A stretch of DNA of 64,000 nt from Eutreptiella sp. 'Long Island Sound 2002' (Eukaryota > Euglenozoa > Euglenophyceae > Eutreptiales > Eutreptiaceae), in contig CAXIWF010000165.1 in NCBI GenBank assembly GCA_964036045.1, forward strand, positions 1-64,000, written 5' to 3'. Position 1 is the stretch's first letter. Each line of letters begins with the position of its first letter. Position numbers and translations under genes: made by a program. Below are positions 41,226-56,800 of this stretch, piece by piece. The notes under the pieces were generated by a model, which saw nothing but the letters and a program-made list of their open reading frames with translations, had not been told where the DNA came from and did no database searches.

Positions 41226-41835
41226 CTGCGAGGGCGGGCGGGGCATGCGGTGCGGTCGCGCTGGAGGCCAAGACGGCCTCGCCGCACTGATCTCGTTAGG
41301 CACAGTCAGCCCCCAAAGCAATGGCACTGTCCGGGCTGCAGAAGGGCTGGGCGCCCTTCTGCAGTGCAGGGCACACTGGGGGGGGGGGGGCATCCCGTCC
41401 CGGCCACGTCGGCCAAGGCGATGGCGGCGGCACGGGGCCAACACCCACACACGATGCGGACGCGCCCACACCCAACGGCGGCCCTGCGGGTGGCACAACG
41501 AAGCACTGGGCGTGGGCGCGATTGACTCCTCGTCAGGCCATGCAACACAACGTCATGTGGCGAGGCGCCGGAAAACAATGAATACTCAGAAAATCAAATC
41601 CACAAACAAAAGAAACAAAATACACAAACACACACACGATTGCGAAGCACAGCACAACAACAGTGGCTGAGTGTGAATCCTCGTCAGTTGGAGTCACACA
41701 AAAGGCATGTTCAACGCCAATCGGCGCCTTTCTGTAGGAACACACACACACACAAACACACACACACACTTTGTGAGGGAAACAAATGAACAACAACCGA
41801 AGGCCCAGTGCAGACAATACGGAGCACAGCGGGGC
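41226..41835. other. Intron start side next to the 28-bp satellite; nothing coding recognised
   Basis: Contains a G run at about 41378-41390, an A-rich stretch at 41575-41650 and (CA)n at about 41740-41770. A frame on the minus strand stays open from the exon to about 41500, but no donor with a matching frame is evident. Confidence 0.5.
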
Positions 41836-44800
41836 CGGATTGGAATGACCCAAGCCGAGCTACCGGATTGGAATGACCCAAGCGGAGCTACCGGAATGGA
41901 ATGACCCAAGCCGAGCTACCGGATTGAAATCACCCAAGCGGAGCTACCGGATTGGAATGACCCAAGCGGAGCTACCGGATTGGAATGACCAAAGCCGAGC
42001 TACCGGATTGAAATCACCCAAGCGGAGCTACCGGATTGAAATCACCCAAGCGGAGCTACCGCATTGGAATGACCCAAGCCGAGCTACCGGATTGAAATCA
42101 CCCAAGCGGAGCTACCGGATTGGAATGACCCAAGCCGAGCTACCGGATTGGAATGACGCAAGCGGAGCTACCGGATTGGAATCACCCAAGCCGAGCTACC
42201 GGATTGAAATCACCCAAGCGGAGCTACCGGATTGGAATGACCCAGGCGGAGCTACCGGATTGAAATCACCCAAGCGGAGCTACCGGATTGGAATGACCCA
42301 AGCCGAGCTACCGGATTGAAATCACCCAAGCGGAGCTACCGGATTGAAATCACCCAAGCCGAGCTACTGGATTGAAATCACCCAAGCGGAGCTACCGGAT
42401 TGAAATCACCCAAGCCGAGCTACCGGATTGAAATCACCCAAGCCGAGCTACCGGATTGGAATCACCCAAGCGGAGCTACCGGATTGGAATGACCCAAGCG
42501 GAGCTACCGGATTGAAATGACCCAAGCGGAGCTACCGGATTGAAATCACCCAAGCCGAGCTACTGGATTGAAATCACCCAAGCGGAGCTACCGGATTGAA
42601 ATCACCCCAGCGGAGCTACCGGATTGAAATCACCCAAGCGGGGCTACCGGATTGGAATGACCCAAGCCGAGCTACCGGATTGAAATCACCCAAGCGGAGC
42701 TACCGGATTGAAATCACCCAAGCGGAGCTACCGGATTGAAATCACCCAAGCGGAGCTACCGGATTGAAATCACCCAAGCGGAGCTACCGGATTGAAATCA
42801 CCCAAGCGGAGCTACCGGATTGGAATCACCCAAGCCGAGCTACCGGATTGGAATGACCCAAGCGGAGCTACCGGATTGAAATCACCCAAGCCGAGCTACC
42901 GGATTGGAATGACCCAAGCGGAGCTACCGGATTGAAATCACCCAAGCGGAGCTACCGGATTGGAATCACCCAAGCGGAGCTACCGGATTGAAATGACCCA
43001 AGCGGAGCTACCGGATCGAAATGACCCAAGCGGAGCTACCGGATTGAAATCACCCAAGCGGAGCTACCGGATTGAAATCACCCAAGCGGAGCTACCGGAT
43101 TGAAATGACCCAAGCGGAGCTACCGGATTGGAATCACCCAAGCGGAGCTACCGGATTGAAATAACCCAAGCGGAGCTACCGGATTGAAATCACCCAAGCG
43201 GAGCTACCGGATTGAAATGACCAAAGCGGAGCTACCGGATTGAAATCACCCAAGCGGAGCTACCGGATTGAAATCACCCAAGCGGAGCTACCGGATTGAA
43301 ATCACCCAAGCGGAGCTACCGGATTGAAATCACCCAAGCGGAGCTACCGGATTGGAATCACCCAAGCGGAGCTACCGGATTGAAATCACCCAAGCCGAGC
43401 TACCGGATTGAAATCACCCAAGCGGAGCTACCGGATTGAAATCACCCAAGCGGAGCTACCGGATTGAAATGACCCAAGCCGAGCTACCGGATTGGAATCA
43501 CCCAAGCGGAGCTACCGGATTGAAATCACCCAAGCGGAGTACCGGATTGAAATCACCCAAGCGGAGCTACCGGATTGAAATCACCCAAGCCGAGCTACCG
43601 GATTGAAATCACCCAAGCCGAGCTACCGGATTGAAATCACCCAAGCCGAGCTACCGGATTGGAATGACCCAAGCGGAGCTACCGGATTGGAATGACCCAA
43701 GCCGAGCTACCGGATTGGAATCACCCAAGCCGAGCTACCGGATTGAAATCACCCAAGCGGAGCTACCGGATTGAAATCACCCAAGCGGAGCTACCGGATT
43801 GGAATGACCCAAGCGGAGCTACCGGATTGGAATGACCCAAGCCGAGCTACCGGATTGAAATCACCCAAGCGGAGCTACTGGATTGGAATCACCCAAGCGG
43901 AGCTACCGGATTGAAATCACCCAAGCGGAGCTACCGGATTGAAATCACCCAAGCGGAGCTACCGGATTGGAATGACCCAAGCGGAGCTACCGGATTGGAA
44001 TGACCCAAGCGGAGCTACCGGATTGGAATGACCCAAGCGGAGCTACCGGATTGAAATCACCCAAGCCGAGCTACCGGATCGGAATGACCCAAGCCGAGCT
44101 ACCGGATTGAAATCACCCAAGCCGAGCTACCGGATTGAAATCAACCAAGCCGAGCTACCGGATTGGAATGACCCAAGCCGAGCTACCGGATTGGAATCAC
44201 CCAAGCCGAGCTACCGGATTGAAATCACCCAAGCGGAGCTACCGGATTGGAATGACCCAAGCGGAGCTACCGGATTGGAATGACCCAAGCGGAGCTACCG
44301 GATTGAAATCACCCAAGCCGAGCTACCGGATTGGAATGACCCAAGCCGAGCTACCGGATTGAAATCACCCAAGCGGAGCTACCGGATTGAAATCACCCAA
44401 GCGGAGCTACCGGATTGGAATGACCCAAGCCGAGCTACCGGATTGAAATCACCCAAGCGGAGCTACCGGATTGAAATCACCCAAGCGGAGCTACCGGATT
44501 TGAATCACCCAAGCCGAGCTACCGGATTGGAATGACCCAAGCGGAGCTACCGGATTGGAATCACCCAAGCCAAGCTACCGGATTGAAATCACCCAAGCGG
44601 AGCTACCGGATTGGAATCACCCAAGCGGAGCTACCGGATTGGAATGACCCAAGCCGAGCTACTGGATTGAAATCACCCAAGCGGAGCTACCGGATTGAAA
44701 TCACCCAAGCCGAGCTACCGGATTGGAATGACCCAAGCCGAGCTACCGGATTTGAATCACCCAAGCCGAGCTACCGGATTGGAATGACCCAAGCGGAGCT

Positions 44801-47800
44801 ACCGGATTGGAATCACCCAAGCCAAGCTACCGGATTGAAATCACCCAAGCGGAGCTACCGGATTGGAATCACCCAAGCGGAGCTATTGGATTGGAATGAC
44901 CCAAGCCGAGCTACTGGATTGAAATCACCCAAGCGGAGCTACCGGATTGAAATCACCCAAGCCGAGCTACCGGATTGGAATGACCCAAGCCGAGCTACCG
45001 GATTGAAATCACCCAAGCGGAGCTACCGGATTGAAATCACCCAAGCGGAGCTACCGGATTGGAATGACCCAAGCGGAGCTACCGGATTGGAATGACCCAA
45101 GCCGAGCTACCGGATTGGAATCACCCAAGCCGAGCTACCGGATTGGAATCACCCAAGCGGAGCTACTGGATTGGAATGACCCAAGCCGAGCTAACGGATT
45201 GAAATCACCCAAGCGGAGCTACCGGATTGAAATCACCCAAGCCGAGCTACCGGATTGGAATGACCCAAGCGGAGCTACCGGATTGAAATCACCCAAGCGG
45301 AGCTACTGGATTGAAATCACCCAAGCGGAGCTACCGGATTGGAATGACCCAAGCGGAGCTACCGGATTGGAATGACCCAAGCCGAGCTACCGGATTGGAA
45401 TCACCCAAGCCGAGCTACCGGATTGGACTCACCCAAGCGGAGCTACCGGATTGGAATGACCCAAGCGGAGCTACCGGATTGGAATGACCCAAGCGGAGCT
45501 ACCGGATTGAAATCACCCAAGCGGAGCTACTGGATTGAAATCACCCAAGCGGAGCTACCGGATTGAAATCACCCAAGCGGAGCTACCGGATTGAAATCAC
45601 CCAAGCGGAGCTACCGGATTGAAATCACCCAAGCGGAGCTACCGGATTGGAATGACCCAAGCCGAGCTACCGGATTGAAATCACCCAAGCCGAGCTACCG
45701 GATTGGAATGACCCAAGCGGAGCTACCGGATTGGAATGACCCAAGCCGAGCTACCGGATTGAAATCACCCAAGCGGAGCTACCGGATTGGAATGACCCAA
45801 GCGGAGCTACCGGATTGAAATGACCCAAGCCGAGCTACCGGATTGAAATCACCCAAGCCGAGCTACCGGATTGAAATCACCAAAGCGGAGCTACCGGATT
45901 GAAATCACCCAAGCGGAGCTACCGGATTGGAATGACCCAAGCCGAGCTACCGGATTGAAATCACCCAAGCGGAGCTACCGGATTGGAATGACCCAAGCCG
46001 AGCTACCGGATTGAAATCACCCAAGCGGAGCTACCGGATTGGAATGACCCAAGCCGAGCTACCGGATTGAAATGACCCAAGCCGAGCTACCGGATTGAAA
46101 TGACCCAAGCGGGGCTACCGGATTGAAATCACCCAAGCCGAGCTACCGGATTGGAATGACCCAAGCCGAGCTACCGGATTGGAATGACCCAAGCCGAGCT
46201 ACCGGATTGAAATCACCCAAGCGGAGCTACCGGATTGAAATCACCCAAGCGGAGCTACCGGATTGGAATGACCCAAGCCGAGCTACCGGATTGGAATGAC
46301 CCAAGCGGAGCTACCGGATTGAAATCACCCAAGCCGAGCTACCGGATTGGAATCACCCAAGCCGAGCTACCGGATTGGAATGACCCAAGCCGAGCTACCG
46401 GATTGAAATCACCCAAGCGGAGCTACCGGATCGAAATCACCCAAGCGGAGCTACCGGATTGAAATCACCCAAGCGGAGCTACCGGATTGAAATCACCCAA
46501 GCGGAGCTACCGGATTGAAATCACCCAAGCGGAGCTACCGGATTGGAATGACCCAAGCCGAACTACCGGATTGGAATCACCCAAGCGGAGCTACCGGATT
46601 GGAATCACCCAAGCGGAGCTACCGGATTGGAATGACCCAAGCGGAGCTACCGGATTGGAATCACCCAAGCCGAGCTACCGGATTGGAATGACCCAAGCCG
46701 AGCTACCGGATTGAAATCACCCAAGCGGAGCTACCGGATTGAAATCACCCAAGCGGAGCTACCGGATTGAAATCACCCAAGCGGAGCTACCGGATTGAAA
46801 TCACCCAAGCGGAGCTACCGGATTGAAATGACCCAAGCGGAGCTACCGGATTGGAATGACCCAAGCCGAGCTACCGGATTGGAATGACCCAAGCCGAGCT
46901 ACCGGATTGAAATCACCCAAGCGGAGCTACCGGATTGAAATCACCCAAGCCGAGCTACCGGATTGGAATGACCCAAGCCGAGCTACCGGATTGAAATCAC
47001 CCAAGCGGAGCTACCGGATTGAAATCACCCAAGCGGAGCTACCGGATTGAAATCACCCAAGCGGAGCTACCGGATTGAAATCACCCAAGCGGAGCTACCG
47101 GATTGGAATGACCCAAGCGGAGCTACCGGATTGAAATGACCCAAGCGGAGCTACCGGATTGAAATCACCCAAGCCGAGCTACCGGATTGAAATCACCCAA
47201 GCGGAGCTACTGGATTGAAATCACCCAAGCGGAGCTACCGGATTGGAATCACCCAAGCGGAGCTACCGGATTGAAATCACCCAAGCGGAGCTACCGGATT
47301 GAAATCACCCAAGCCGAGCTACCGGATTGAAATCACCCAAGCGGAGCTACCGGATTGAAATCACCCAAGCGGAGCTACCGGATTGGAATGACCCAAGCAG
47401 ACTACCGGATTGGAATCACCCAAGCCGAGCTACCGGATTGAAATCACCCAAGCGGAGCTACTGGATTGAAATCACCCAAGCGGAGCTACCGGATTGAAAT
47501 CACCCAAGCGGAGCTACCGGATTGGAATGACCCAAGCCGAGCTACCGGATTGGAATCACCCAAGCCGAGCTACTGGATTGGAATCACCCAAGCGGAGCTA
47601 CCGGATTGGAATGACCCAAGCGGAGCTACCGGATTGGAATCACCCAAGCCGAGCTACCGGATTGGAATGACCCAAGCGGAGCTACCGGATTGAAATCACC
47701 CAAGCGGAGCTACCGGATTGGAATCACCCAAGCGGAGCTACCGGATTGAAATGACCCAAGCCGAGCTACCGGATTGGAATCACCCAAGCGGAGCTACCGG

Positions 47801-50800
47801 ATTGGAATGACCCCAGCCGAGCTACCGGATTGAAATGACCCAAGCGGAGCTACCGGATTGAAATGACCCAAGCGGAGCTACCGGATTGAAATCACCCAAG
47901 CCGAGCTACCGGATTGGAATGACCCAAGCAGAGCTACCGGATTGAAATCACCCAAGCCGAGCTACCGGATTGAAATCACCCAAGCGGAGCTACCGGATTG
48001 GAATGACCCAAGCGGAGCTACCGGATTGAAATGACCCAAGCGGAGCTACCGGATTGAAATCACCCAAGCGGAGCTACCGGATTGAAATCACCCAAGCGGA
48101 GCTACCGGATTGAAATCACCCAAGCGGAGCTACCGGATTGAAATCACCCAAGCGGAGCTACCGGATTGGAATGACCCAAGCAGACTACCGGATTGGAATC
48201 ACCCAAGCCGGGCTACCGGATTGAAATCACCCAAGCGGAGCTACTGGATTGAAATCACCCAAGCGGAGCTACCGGATTGAAATCACCCAAGCGGAGCTAC
48301 CGGATTGGAATGACCCAAGCCGAGCTACCGGATTGGAATCACCCAAGCCGAGCTACTGGATTGGAATCACCCAAGCGGAGCTACCGGATTGGAATGACCC
48401 AAGCGGAGCTACCGGATTGGAATCACCCAAGCCGAGCTACCGGATTGGAATGACCCAAGCCGAGCTACCGGATTGAAATGACCCAAGCCGAGCTACTGGA
48501 TTGAAATCACCCAAGCGGAGCTACCGGATTGGAATGACCCAAGCGGAGCTACCGGATTGGAATGACCCAAGCCGAGCTACCGGATTGGAATCACCCAAGC
48601 CGAGCTACCGGATTGGAATCACCCAAGCGGAGCTACTGGATTGGAATGACCCAAGCCGAGCTAACGGATTGAAATCACCCAAGCGGAGCTACCGGATTGA
48701 AATCACCCAAGCGGAGCTACCGGATTGGAATGACCCAAGCGGAGCTACCGGATTGAAATCACCCAAGCGGAGCTACTGGATTGAAATCACCCAAGCGGAG
48801 CTACCGGATTGGAATGACCCAAGCGGAGCTACCGGATTGGAATGACCCAAGCCGAGCCACCGGATTGGAATCACCCAAGCCGAGCTACCGGATTGGACTC
48901 ACCCAAGCGGAGCTACCGGATTGGAATGACCCAAGCGGAGCTACCGGATTGGAATGACCCAAGCGGAGCTACCGGATTGAAATCACCCAAGCGGAGCTAC
49001 CGGATTGAAATCACCCAAGCGGAGCTACCGGAGTGAAATCACCCAAGCGGAGCTACCGGATTGGAATGACCCAAGCGGAGCTACCGGATTGGAATGACCC
49101 AAGCCGAGCTACCGGATTGAAATCACCCAAGCGGAGCTACCGGATTGGAATGACCCAAGCGGAGCTACCGGATTGAAATGACCCAAGCCGAGCTACCGGA
49201 TTGAAATCACCCAAGCCGAGCTACCGGATTGAAATCACCCAAGCGGAGCTACCGGATTGAAATCACCAAAGCGGAGCTACCGGATTGAAATCACCCAAGC
49301 GGAGCTACCGGATTGGAATGACCCAAGCCGAGCTACCGGATTGAAATCACCCAAGCGGAGCTACCGGATTGGAATGACCCAAGCCGAGCTACCGGATTGA
49401 AATCACCCAAGCCGAGCTACCGGATTGAAATGACGCAAGCGCAGCTACCGGATTGGAATGACCCAAGCGGAGCTACCGGATTGAAATCACCCAAGCGGAG
49501 CTACCGGATTGGAATGACCCAAGCCGAGCTACCGGATTGAAATGACCCAAGCCGAGCTACCGGATTGAAATGACCCAAGCGGGGCTACCGGATTGAAATC
49601 ACCCAAGCCGAGCTACCGGATTGGAATGACCCAAGCCGAGCTACCGGATTGGAATGACCCAAGCCGAGCTACCGGATTGAAATCACCCAAGCGGAGCTAC
49701 CGGATTGAAATCACCCAAGCGGAGCTACCGGATTGGAATGACCCAAGCCGAGCTACCGGATCGGAATGACCCAAGCGGAGCTACCGGATTGAAATCACCC
49801 AAGCCGAGCTACCGGATTGGAATCACCCAAGCCGAGCTACCGGATTGGAATGACCCAAGCCGAGCTACCGGATTGAAATCACCCAAGCGGAGCTACCGGA
49901 TTGAAATCACCCAAGCGGAGCTACCGGATTGAAATCACCCAAGCGGAGCTACCGGATTGAAATCACCCAAGCGGAGCTACCGGATTGAAATCACCCAAGC
50001 GGAGCTACCGGATTGGAATGACCCAAGCCGAACTACCGGATTGGAATCACCCAAGCGGAGCTACCGGATTGGAATCACCCAAGCGGAGCTACCGGATTGG
50101 AATGACCCAAGCGGAGCTACCGGATTGGAATCACCCAAGCCGAGCTACCGGATTGGAATGACCCAAGCGGAGCTACCGGATTGAAATCACCCAAGCGGAG
50201 CTACCGGATTGAAATCACCCAAGCGGAGCTACCGGATTGAAATCACCCAAGCGGAGCTACCGGATTGAAATCACCCAAGCGGAGCTACCGGATTGAAATG
50301 ACCCAAGCGGAGCTACCGGATTGGAATGACCCAAGCCGAGCTACCGGATTGGAATGACCCAAGCCGAGCTACCGGATTGAAATCACCCAAGCGGAGCTAC
50401 CGGATTGAAATCACCCAAGCCGAGCTACCGGATTGGAATGACCCAAGCCGAGCTACCGGATTGAAATCACCCAAGCGGAGCTACCGGATTGAAATCACCC
50501 AAGCGGAGCTACCGGATTGAAATCACCCAAGCGGAGCTACCGGATTGAAATCACCCAAGCGGAGCTACCGGATTGGAATGACCCAAGCGGAGCTACCGGA
50601 TTGAAATGACCCAAGCGGAGCTACCGGATTGAAATCACCCAAGCCGAGCTACCGGATTGAAATCACCCAAGCGGAGCTACTGGATTGAAATCACCCAAGC
50701 GGAGCTACCGGATTGGAATCACCCAAGCGGAGCTACCGGATTGAAATCACCCAAGCGGAGGTACCGGATTGAAATCACCCAAGCGGAGCTACCGGATTGA

Positions 50801-53800
50801 AATCACCCAAGCGGAGCTACCGGATTGAAATCACCCAAGCGGAGCTACCGGATTGGAATGACCCAAGCAGACTACCGGATTGGAATCACCCAAGCCGAGC
50901 TACCGGATTGAAATCACCCAAGCGGAGCTACTGGATTGAAATCACCCAAGCCGAGCTACCGGATTGAAATCACCCAAGCGGAGCTACCGGATTGGAATGA
51001 CCCAAGCCGAGCTACCGGATTGGAATCACCCAAGCCGAGCTACTGGATTGGAATCACCCAAGCGGAGCTACCGGATTGGAATGACCCAAGCGGAGCTACC
51101 GGATTGGAATCACCCAAGCCGAGCTACCGGATTGGAATGACCCAAGCGGAGCTACCGGATTGAAATCACCCAAGCGGAGCTACCGGATTGGAATCACCCA
51201 AGCGGAGCTACCGGATTGAAATGACCCAAGCCGAGCTACCGGATTGGAATCACCCAAGCGGAGCTACCGGATTGGAATGACCCCAGCCGAGCTACCGGAT
51301 TGGAATGACCCAAGCGGAGCTACCGGATTGAAATGACCCAAGCGGAGCTACCGGATTGAAATCACCCAAGCCGAGCTACCGGATTGGAATGACCCAAGCA
51401 CAGCTACCGGATTGAAATCACCCAAGCCGAGCTACCGGATTGAAATCACCCAAGCGGAGCTACCGGATTGGAATGACCCAAGCGGAGCTACCGGATTGAA
51501 ATGACCCAAGCGGAGCTACCGGATTGAAATCACCCAAGCGGAGCTACCGGATTGAAATCACCCAAGCGGAGCTACCGGATTGAAATCACCCAAGCGGAGC
51601 TACCGGATTGAAATCACCCAAGCGGAGCTACCAGATTGGAATGACCCAAGCAGACTACCGGATTGGAATCACCCAAGCCGAGCTACCGGATTGAAATCAC
51701 CCAAGCGGAGCTACTGGATTGAAATCACCCAAGCGGAGCTACCGGATTGAAATCACCCAAGCGGAGCTACCGGATTGGAATGACCCAAGCCGAGCTACCG
51801 GATTGGAATCACCCAAGCCGAGCTACTGGATTGGAATCACCCAAGCGGAGCTACCGGATTGGAATGACCCAAGCGGAGCTACCGGATTGGAATCACGCAA
51901 GCCGAGCTACCGGATTGGAATGACCCAAGCGGAGCTACCGGATTGAAATCACCCAAGCGGAGCTACCGGATTGGAATCACCCAAGCGGAGCTACCGGATT
52001 GAAATGACCCAAGCCGAGCTACCCGATTGGAATCACCCAAGCGGAGCTACCGGATTGGAATGACCCCAGCCGAGCTACCGGATTGAAATGACCCAAGCGG
52101 AGCTACCGGATTGAAATGACCCAAGCGGAGCTACCGGATTGAAATCACCCAAGCCGAGCTACCGGATTGGAATGACCCAAGCAGAGCTACCGGATTGAAA
52201 TCACCCAAGCCGAGCTACCGGATTGAAATCACCCAAGCGGAGCTACCGGATTGGAATGACCCAAGCCGAGCTACCGGATCGGAATGACCCAAGCGGAGCT
52301 ACCGGATTGGAATGACCCAAGCCGAGCTACCGGATTGGAATGACCCAAGCCGAGCTACCGGATTAAAATCACCCAAGCGGAGCTACCGGATTGGAATGAC
52401 CCAAGCGGAGCTACCGGATTGGAATGACCCAAGCCGAGCTACCGGATTGGAATCACCCAAGCGGAGCTACCGGATTGGAATGACCCAAGCCGAGCTACCG
52501 GATTGAAATGACCCAATCCGAGCTACCGGATTGAAATGACCAAAGCGGAGCTACCGGATTGAAATCACCCAAGCCGAGCTACCGGATTGGAATGACCCAA
52601 GCCGAGCTACCGGATTGGAATGACCCAAGCCGAGCTACCGGATTGAAATCACCCAAGCGGAGCTACCGGATTGAAATCACCCAAGCGGAGCTACCGGATT
52701 GAAATCACCCAAGCGGAGCTACCGGATTGAAATGACCCAAGCGGAGCTACCGGATTGGAATGACCCAAGCCGAGCTACCGGATTGGAATGACCCAAGCCG
52801 AGCTACCGGATGGAAATCACCCAAGCGGAGCTACCGGATTGAAATCACCCAAGCGGAGCTACCGGATTGAAATCACCCAAGCGGAGCTACCGGATTGAAA
52901 TCACCCAAGCGGAGCTACCGGATTGGAATGACCCAAGCCGAGCTACCGGATTGAAATCACCCAAGCCGAGCTACCGGATTGAAATGACCCAAGCGGAGCT
53001 ACCGGATTGAAATCACCCAAGCGGAGCTGCCGGATTGAAATCACCCAAGCCGAGCTACTGGATTGGAATGACCCAAGCTGAGCTACCGGATTGAAATCAC
53101 CCAAGCGGAGCTACCGGATTGAAATCACCCAAGCGGAGCTACCGGATTGGAATGACCCCAGCCGAGCTACCGGATTGAAATGACCCAAGCGGAGCTACCG
53201 GATTGAAATGACCCAAGCGGAGCTACCGGATTGAAATCACCCAAGCCGAGCTACCGGATTGGAATGACCCAAGCAGAGCTACCGGATTGAAATCACCCAA
53301 GCCGAGCTACCGGATTGAAATCACCCAAGCGGAGCTACCGGATTGGAATGACCCAAGCCGAGCTACCGGATTGGAATGACCCAAGCGGAGCTACCGGATG
53401 GGAATGACCCAAGCGGAGCTACCGGATTGGAATGACCCAAGCCGAGCTACCGGATTGAAATCACCCAAGCGGAGCTACCGGATTGGAATGACCCAAGCGG
53501 AGCTACCGGATTGGAATGACCCAAGCCGAGCTACCGGATTGGAATCACCCAAGCGGAGCTACCGGATTGGAATGACCCAAGCCGAGCTACCGGATTGAAA
53601 TGACCCAATCCGAGCTACCGGGTTGAAATGACCAAAGCGGAGCTACCGGATTGAAATCACCCAAGCCGAGCTACCGGATTGGAATGACCCAAGCCGAGCT
53701 ACCGGATTGGAATGACCCAAGCCGAGCTACCGGATTGAAATCACCCAAGCGGAGCTACCGGATTGAAATCACCCAAGCGGAGCTACCGGATTGAAATCAC

Positions 53801-56800
53801 CCAAGCGGAGCTACCGGATTGAAATGACCCAAGCGGAGCTACCGGATTGGAATGACCCAAGCCGAGCTACCGGATTGGAATGACCCAAGCCGAGCTACCG
53901 GATTGAAATCACCCAAGCGGAGCTACCGGATTGAAATCACCCAAGCGGAGCTACCGGATTGAAATCACCCAAGCGGAGCTACCGGATTGAAATCACCCAA
54001 GCGGAGCTACCGGATTGGAATGACCCAAGCCGAGCTACCGGATTGAAATCACCCAAGCCGAGCTACCGGATTGAAATGACCCAAGCGGAGCTACCGGATT
54101 GAAATCACCCAAGCGGAGCTACCGGATTGAAATCACCCAAGCCGAGCTACTGGATTGGAATGACCCAAGCTGAGCTACCGGATTGAAATCACCCAAGCGG
54201 AGCTACCGGATTGAAATCACCCAAGCGGAGCTACCGGATTGAAATCACCCAAGCGGAGCTACCGGATTGGAATGACCCAAGCGGAGCTACCGGATTGAAA
54301 TCACCCAAGCCGAGCTACCGGATTGAAATGACCCAAGCGGAGCCACCGGATTGGAATGACCCAAGCGGAGCTACCGGATTGGAATGACCCAAGCGGAGCT
54401 ACCGGATTGGAATGACCCAAGCGGAGCTACCGGATTGGAATGACCCAAGCGGAGCTACCGGATTGGAATGACCCAAGCCGAGCTACCGGATTGGAATCAC
54501 CCAAGCGGAGCTACCGGATTGGAATGACCCAAGCGGAGCTACCGGATTGAAATCACCCAAGCGGAGCTACCGGATTGAAATCACCCAAGCGGAGCTACCG
54601 GATTGAAATGACCCAAGCCGAGCTACCGGATTGAAATCACCCAAGCGGAGCTACCGGATTGAAATCACCCAAGCGGAGCTACCGGATTGGAATCACCCAA
54701 GCGGAGCTACCGGATTGAAATCACCCAAGCGGAAATACCGGATTGAAATCACCCAAGCGGAGCTACCGGATTGGAATCACCCAAGCGGAGCTACCGGATT
54801 GGAATGACCCAAGCCGAGCTACCGGATTGAAATCACCCAAGCGGAGCTACCGGATTGGAATGACCCAAGCTGAGCTACCGGATTGAAATCACCCAAGCGG
54901 AGCTACCGGATTGAAATCACCCAAGCGGAGCTACCGGATTGAAATGACCCAAGCGGAGCTACCGGATTGGAATGACCCAAGCCGAGCTACCGGATTGGAA
55001 TGACCCAAGCGGAGCTACCGGATTGAAATGACCGAAGCGGAGCTACCGGATTGAAATCACCCAAGCGGAGCTACCGGATTGGAATGACCCAAGCCGAGCT
55101 ACCGGATTGGAATCACCCAAGCCGAGCTACCGGATTGGAATCACCCAAGCGGAGCTACCGGATTGGAATGACCCAAGCGGAGCTACCGGATTGAAATCAC
55201 CCAAGCGGAGCTACCGGATTGGAATCACCCAAGCGGAGCTACCGGATTGGAATGACCCAAGCCGAGCTGCCGGATTGAAATCACCCAAGCGGAGCTACCG
55301 GATTGAAATCACCCAAGCGGAGCTACCGGATTGGAATCACCCAAGCGGAGCTACCGGATTGAAATCACCCAAGCGGAGCTACCGGATTGGAATCACCCAA
55401 GCGGAGCTACCGGATTGAAATCACCCAAGCGGAGCTACCGGATTGGAATCACCCAAGCGGAGCTACCGGATTGGAATGACCCAAGCCGAGCTACCGGATT
55501 GGAATCACCCAAGCCGAGCTACTGGATTGGAATCACCCAAGCGGAGCTACCGGATTGGAATGACCCAAGCGGAGCTACCGGATTGGAATGACCCAAGCGG
55601 AGCTACCGGATTGAAATCACCCAAGCGGAGCTACCGGATTGGAATGACCCAAGCCGAGCTACCGGATTGGAATCACCCAAGCCGAGCTACCGGATTGGAA
55701 TCACCCAAGCGGAGCTACCGGATTGGAATGACCCAAGCGGAGCTACCGGATTGAAATCACCCAAGCGGAGCTACCGGATTGGAATGACCCAAGCCGAGCT
55801 ACCGGATTGGAATCACCCAAGCCGAGCTACTGGATTGGAATCACCCAAGCGGAGCTACCGGATTGGAATCACCCAAGCGGAGCTACCGGATTGAAATGAC
55901 CGAAGCGGAGCTACCGGATTGAAATCACCCAAGCGGAGCTACCGGATTGGAATGACCCAAGCCGAGCTACCGGATTGGAATCACCCAAGCCGAGCTACCG
56001 GATTGGAATCACCCAAGCGGAGCTACCGGATTGGAATGACCCAAGCGGAGCTACCGGATTGAAATCACCCAAGCGGAGCTACCGGATTGGAATCACCCAA
56101 GCGGAGCTACCGGATTGGAATGACCCAAGCCGAGCTACCGGATTGAAATCACCCAAGCGGAGCTACCGGATTGAAATCACCCAAGCGGAGCTACCGGATT
56201 GGAATCACCCAAGCGGAGCTACCGGATTGAAATCACCCAAGCGGAGCTACCGGATTGGAATCACCCAAGCGGAGCTACCGGATTGAAATCACCCAAGCGG
56301 AGCTACCGGATTGGAATCACCCAAGCGGGGCTACCGGATTGGAATGACCCAAGCCGAGCTACCGGATTGGAATCACCCAAGCCGAGCTACTGGATTGGAA
56401 TCACCCAAGCGGAGCTACCGGATTGGAATGACCCAAGCCGAGCTACCGGATTGGAATGACCCAAGCGGAGCTACCGGATTGGAATCACCCAAGCGGAGCT
56501 ACCGGATTGGAATCACCCAAGCGGAGCTACCGGATTGAAATCACCCAAGCCGAGCTACCGGATTGGAATGACCCAAGCCGAGCTACCGGATTGAAATCAC
56601 CCAAGCGGAGCTACCGGATTGGAATGACCCAAGCCGAGCTACTGGATTGAAATCACCCAAGCGGAGCTACCGGATTGGAATGACCCAAGCCGAGCTACCG
56701 GATTGAAATGACCCAAGCCGAGCTACCGGATTGAAATGACCCAAGCCGAGCTACCGGATTGGAATGACCCAAGCCGAGCTACCGGATTGAAATCACCCAA

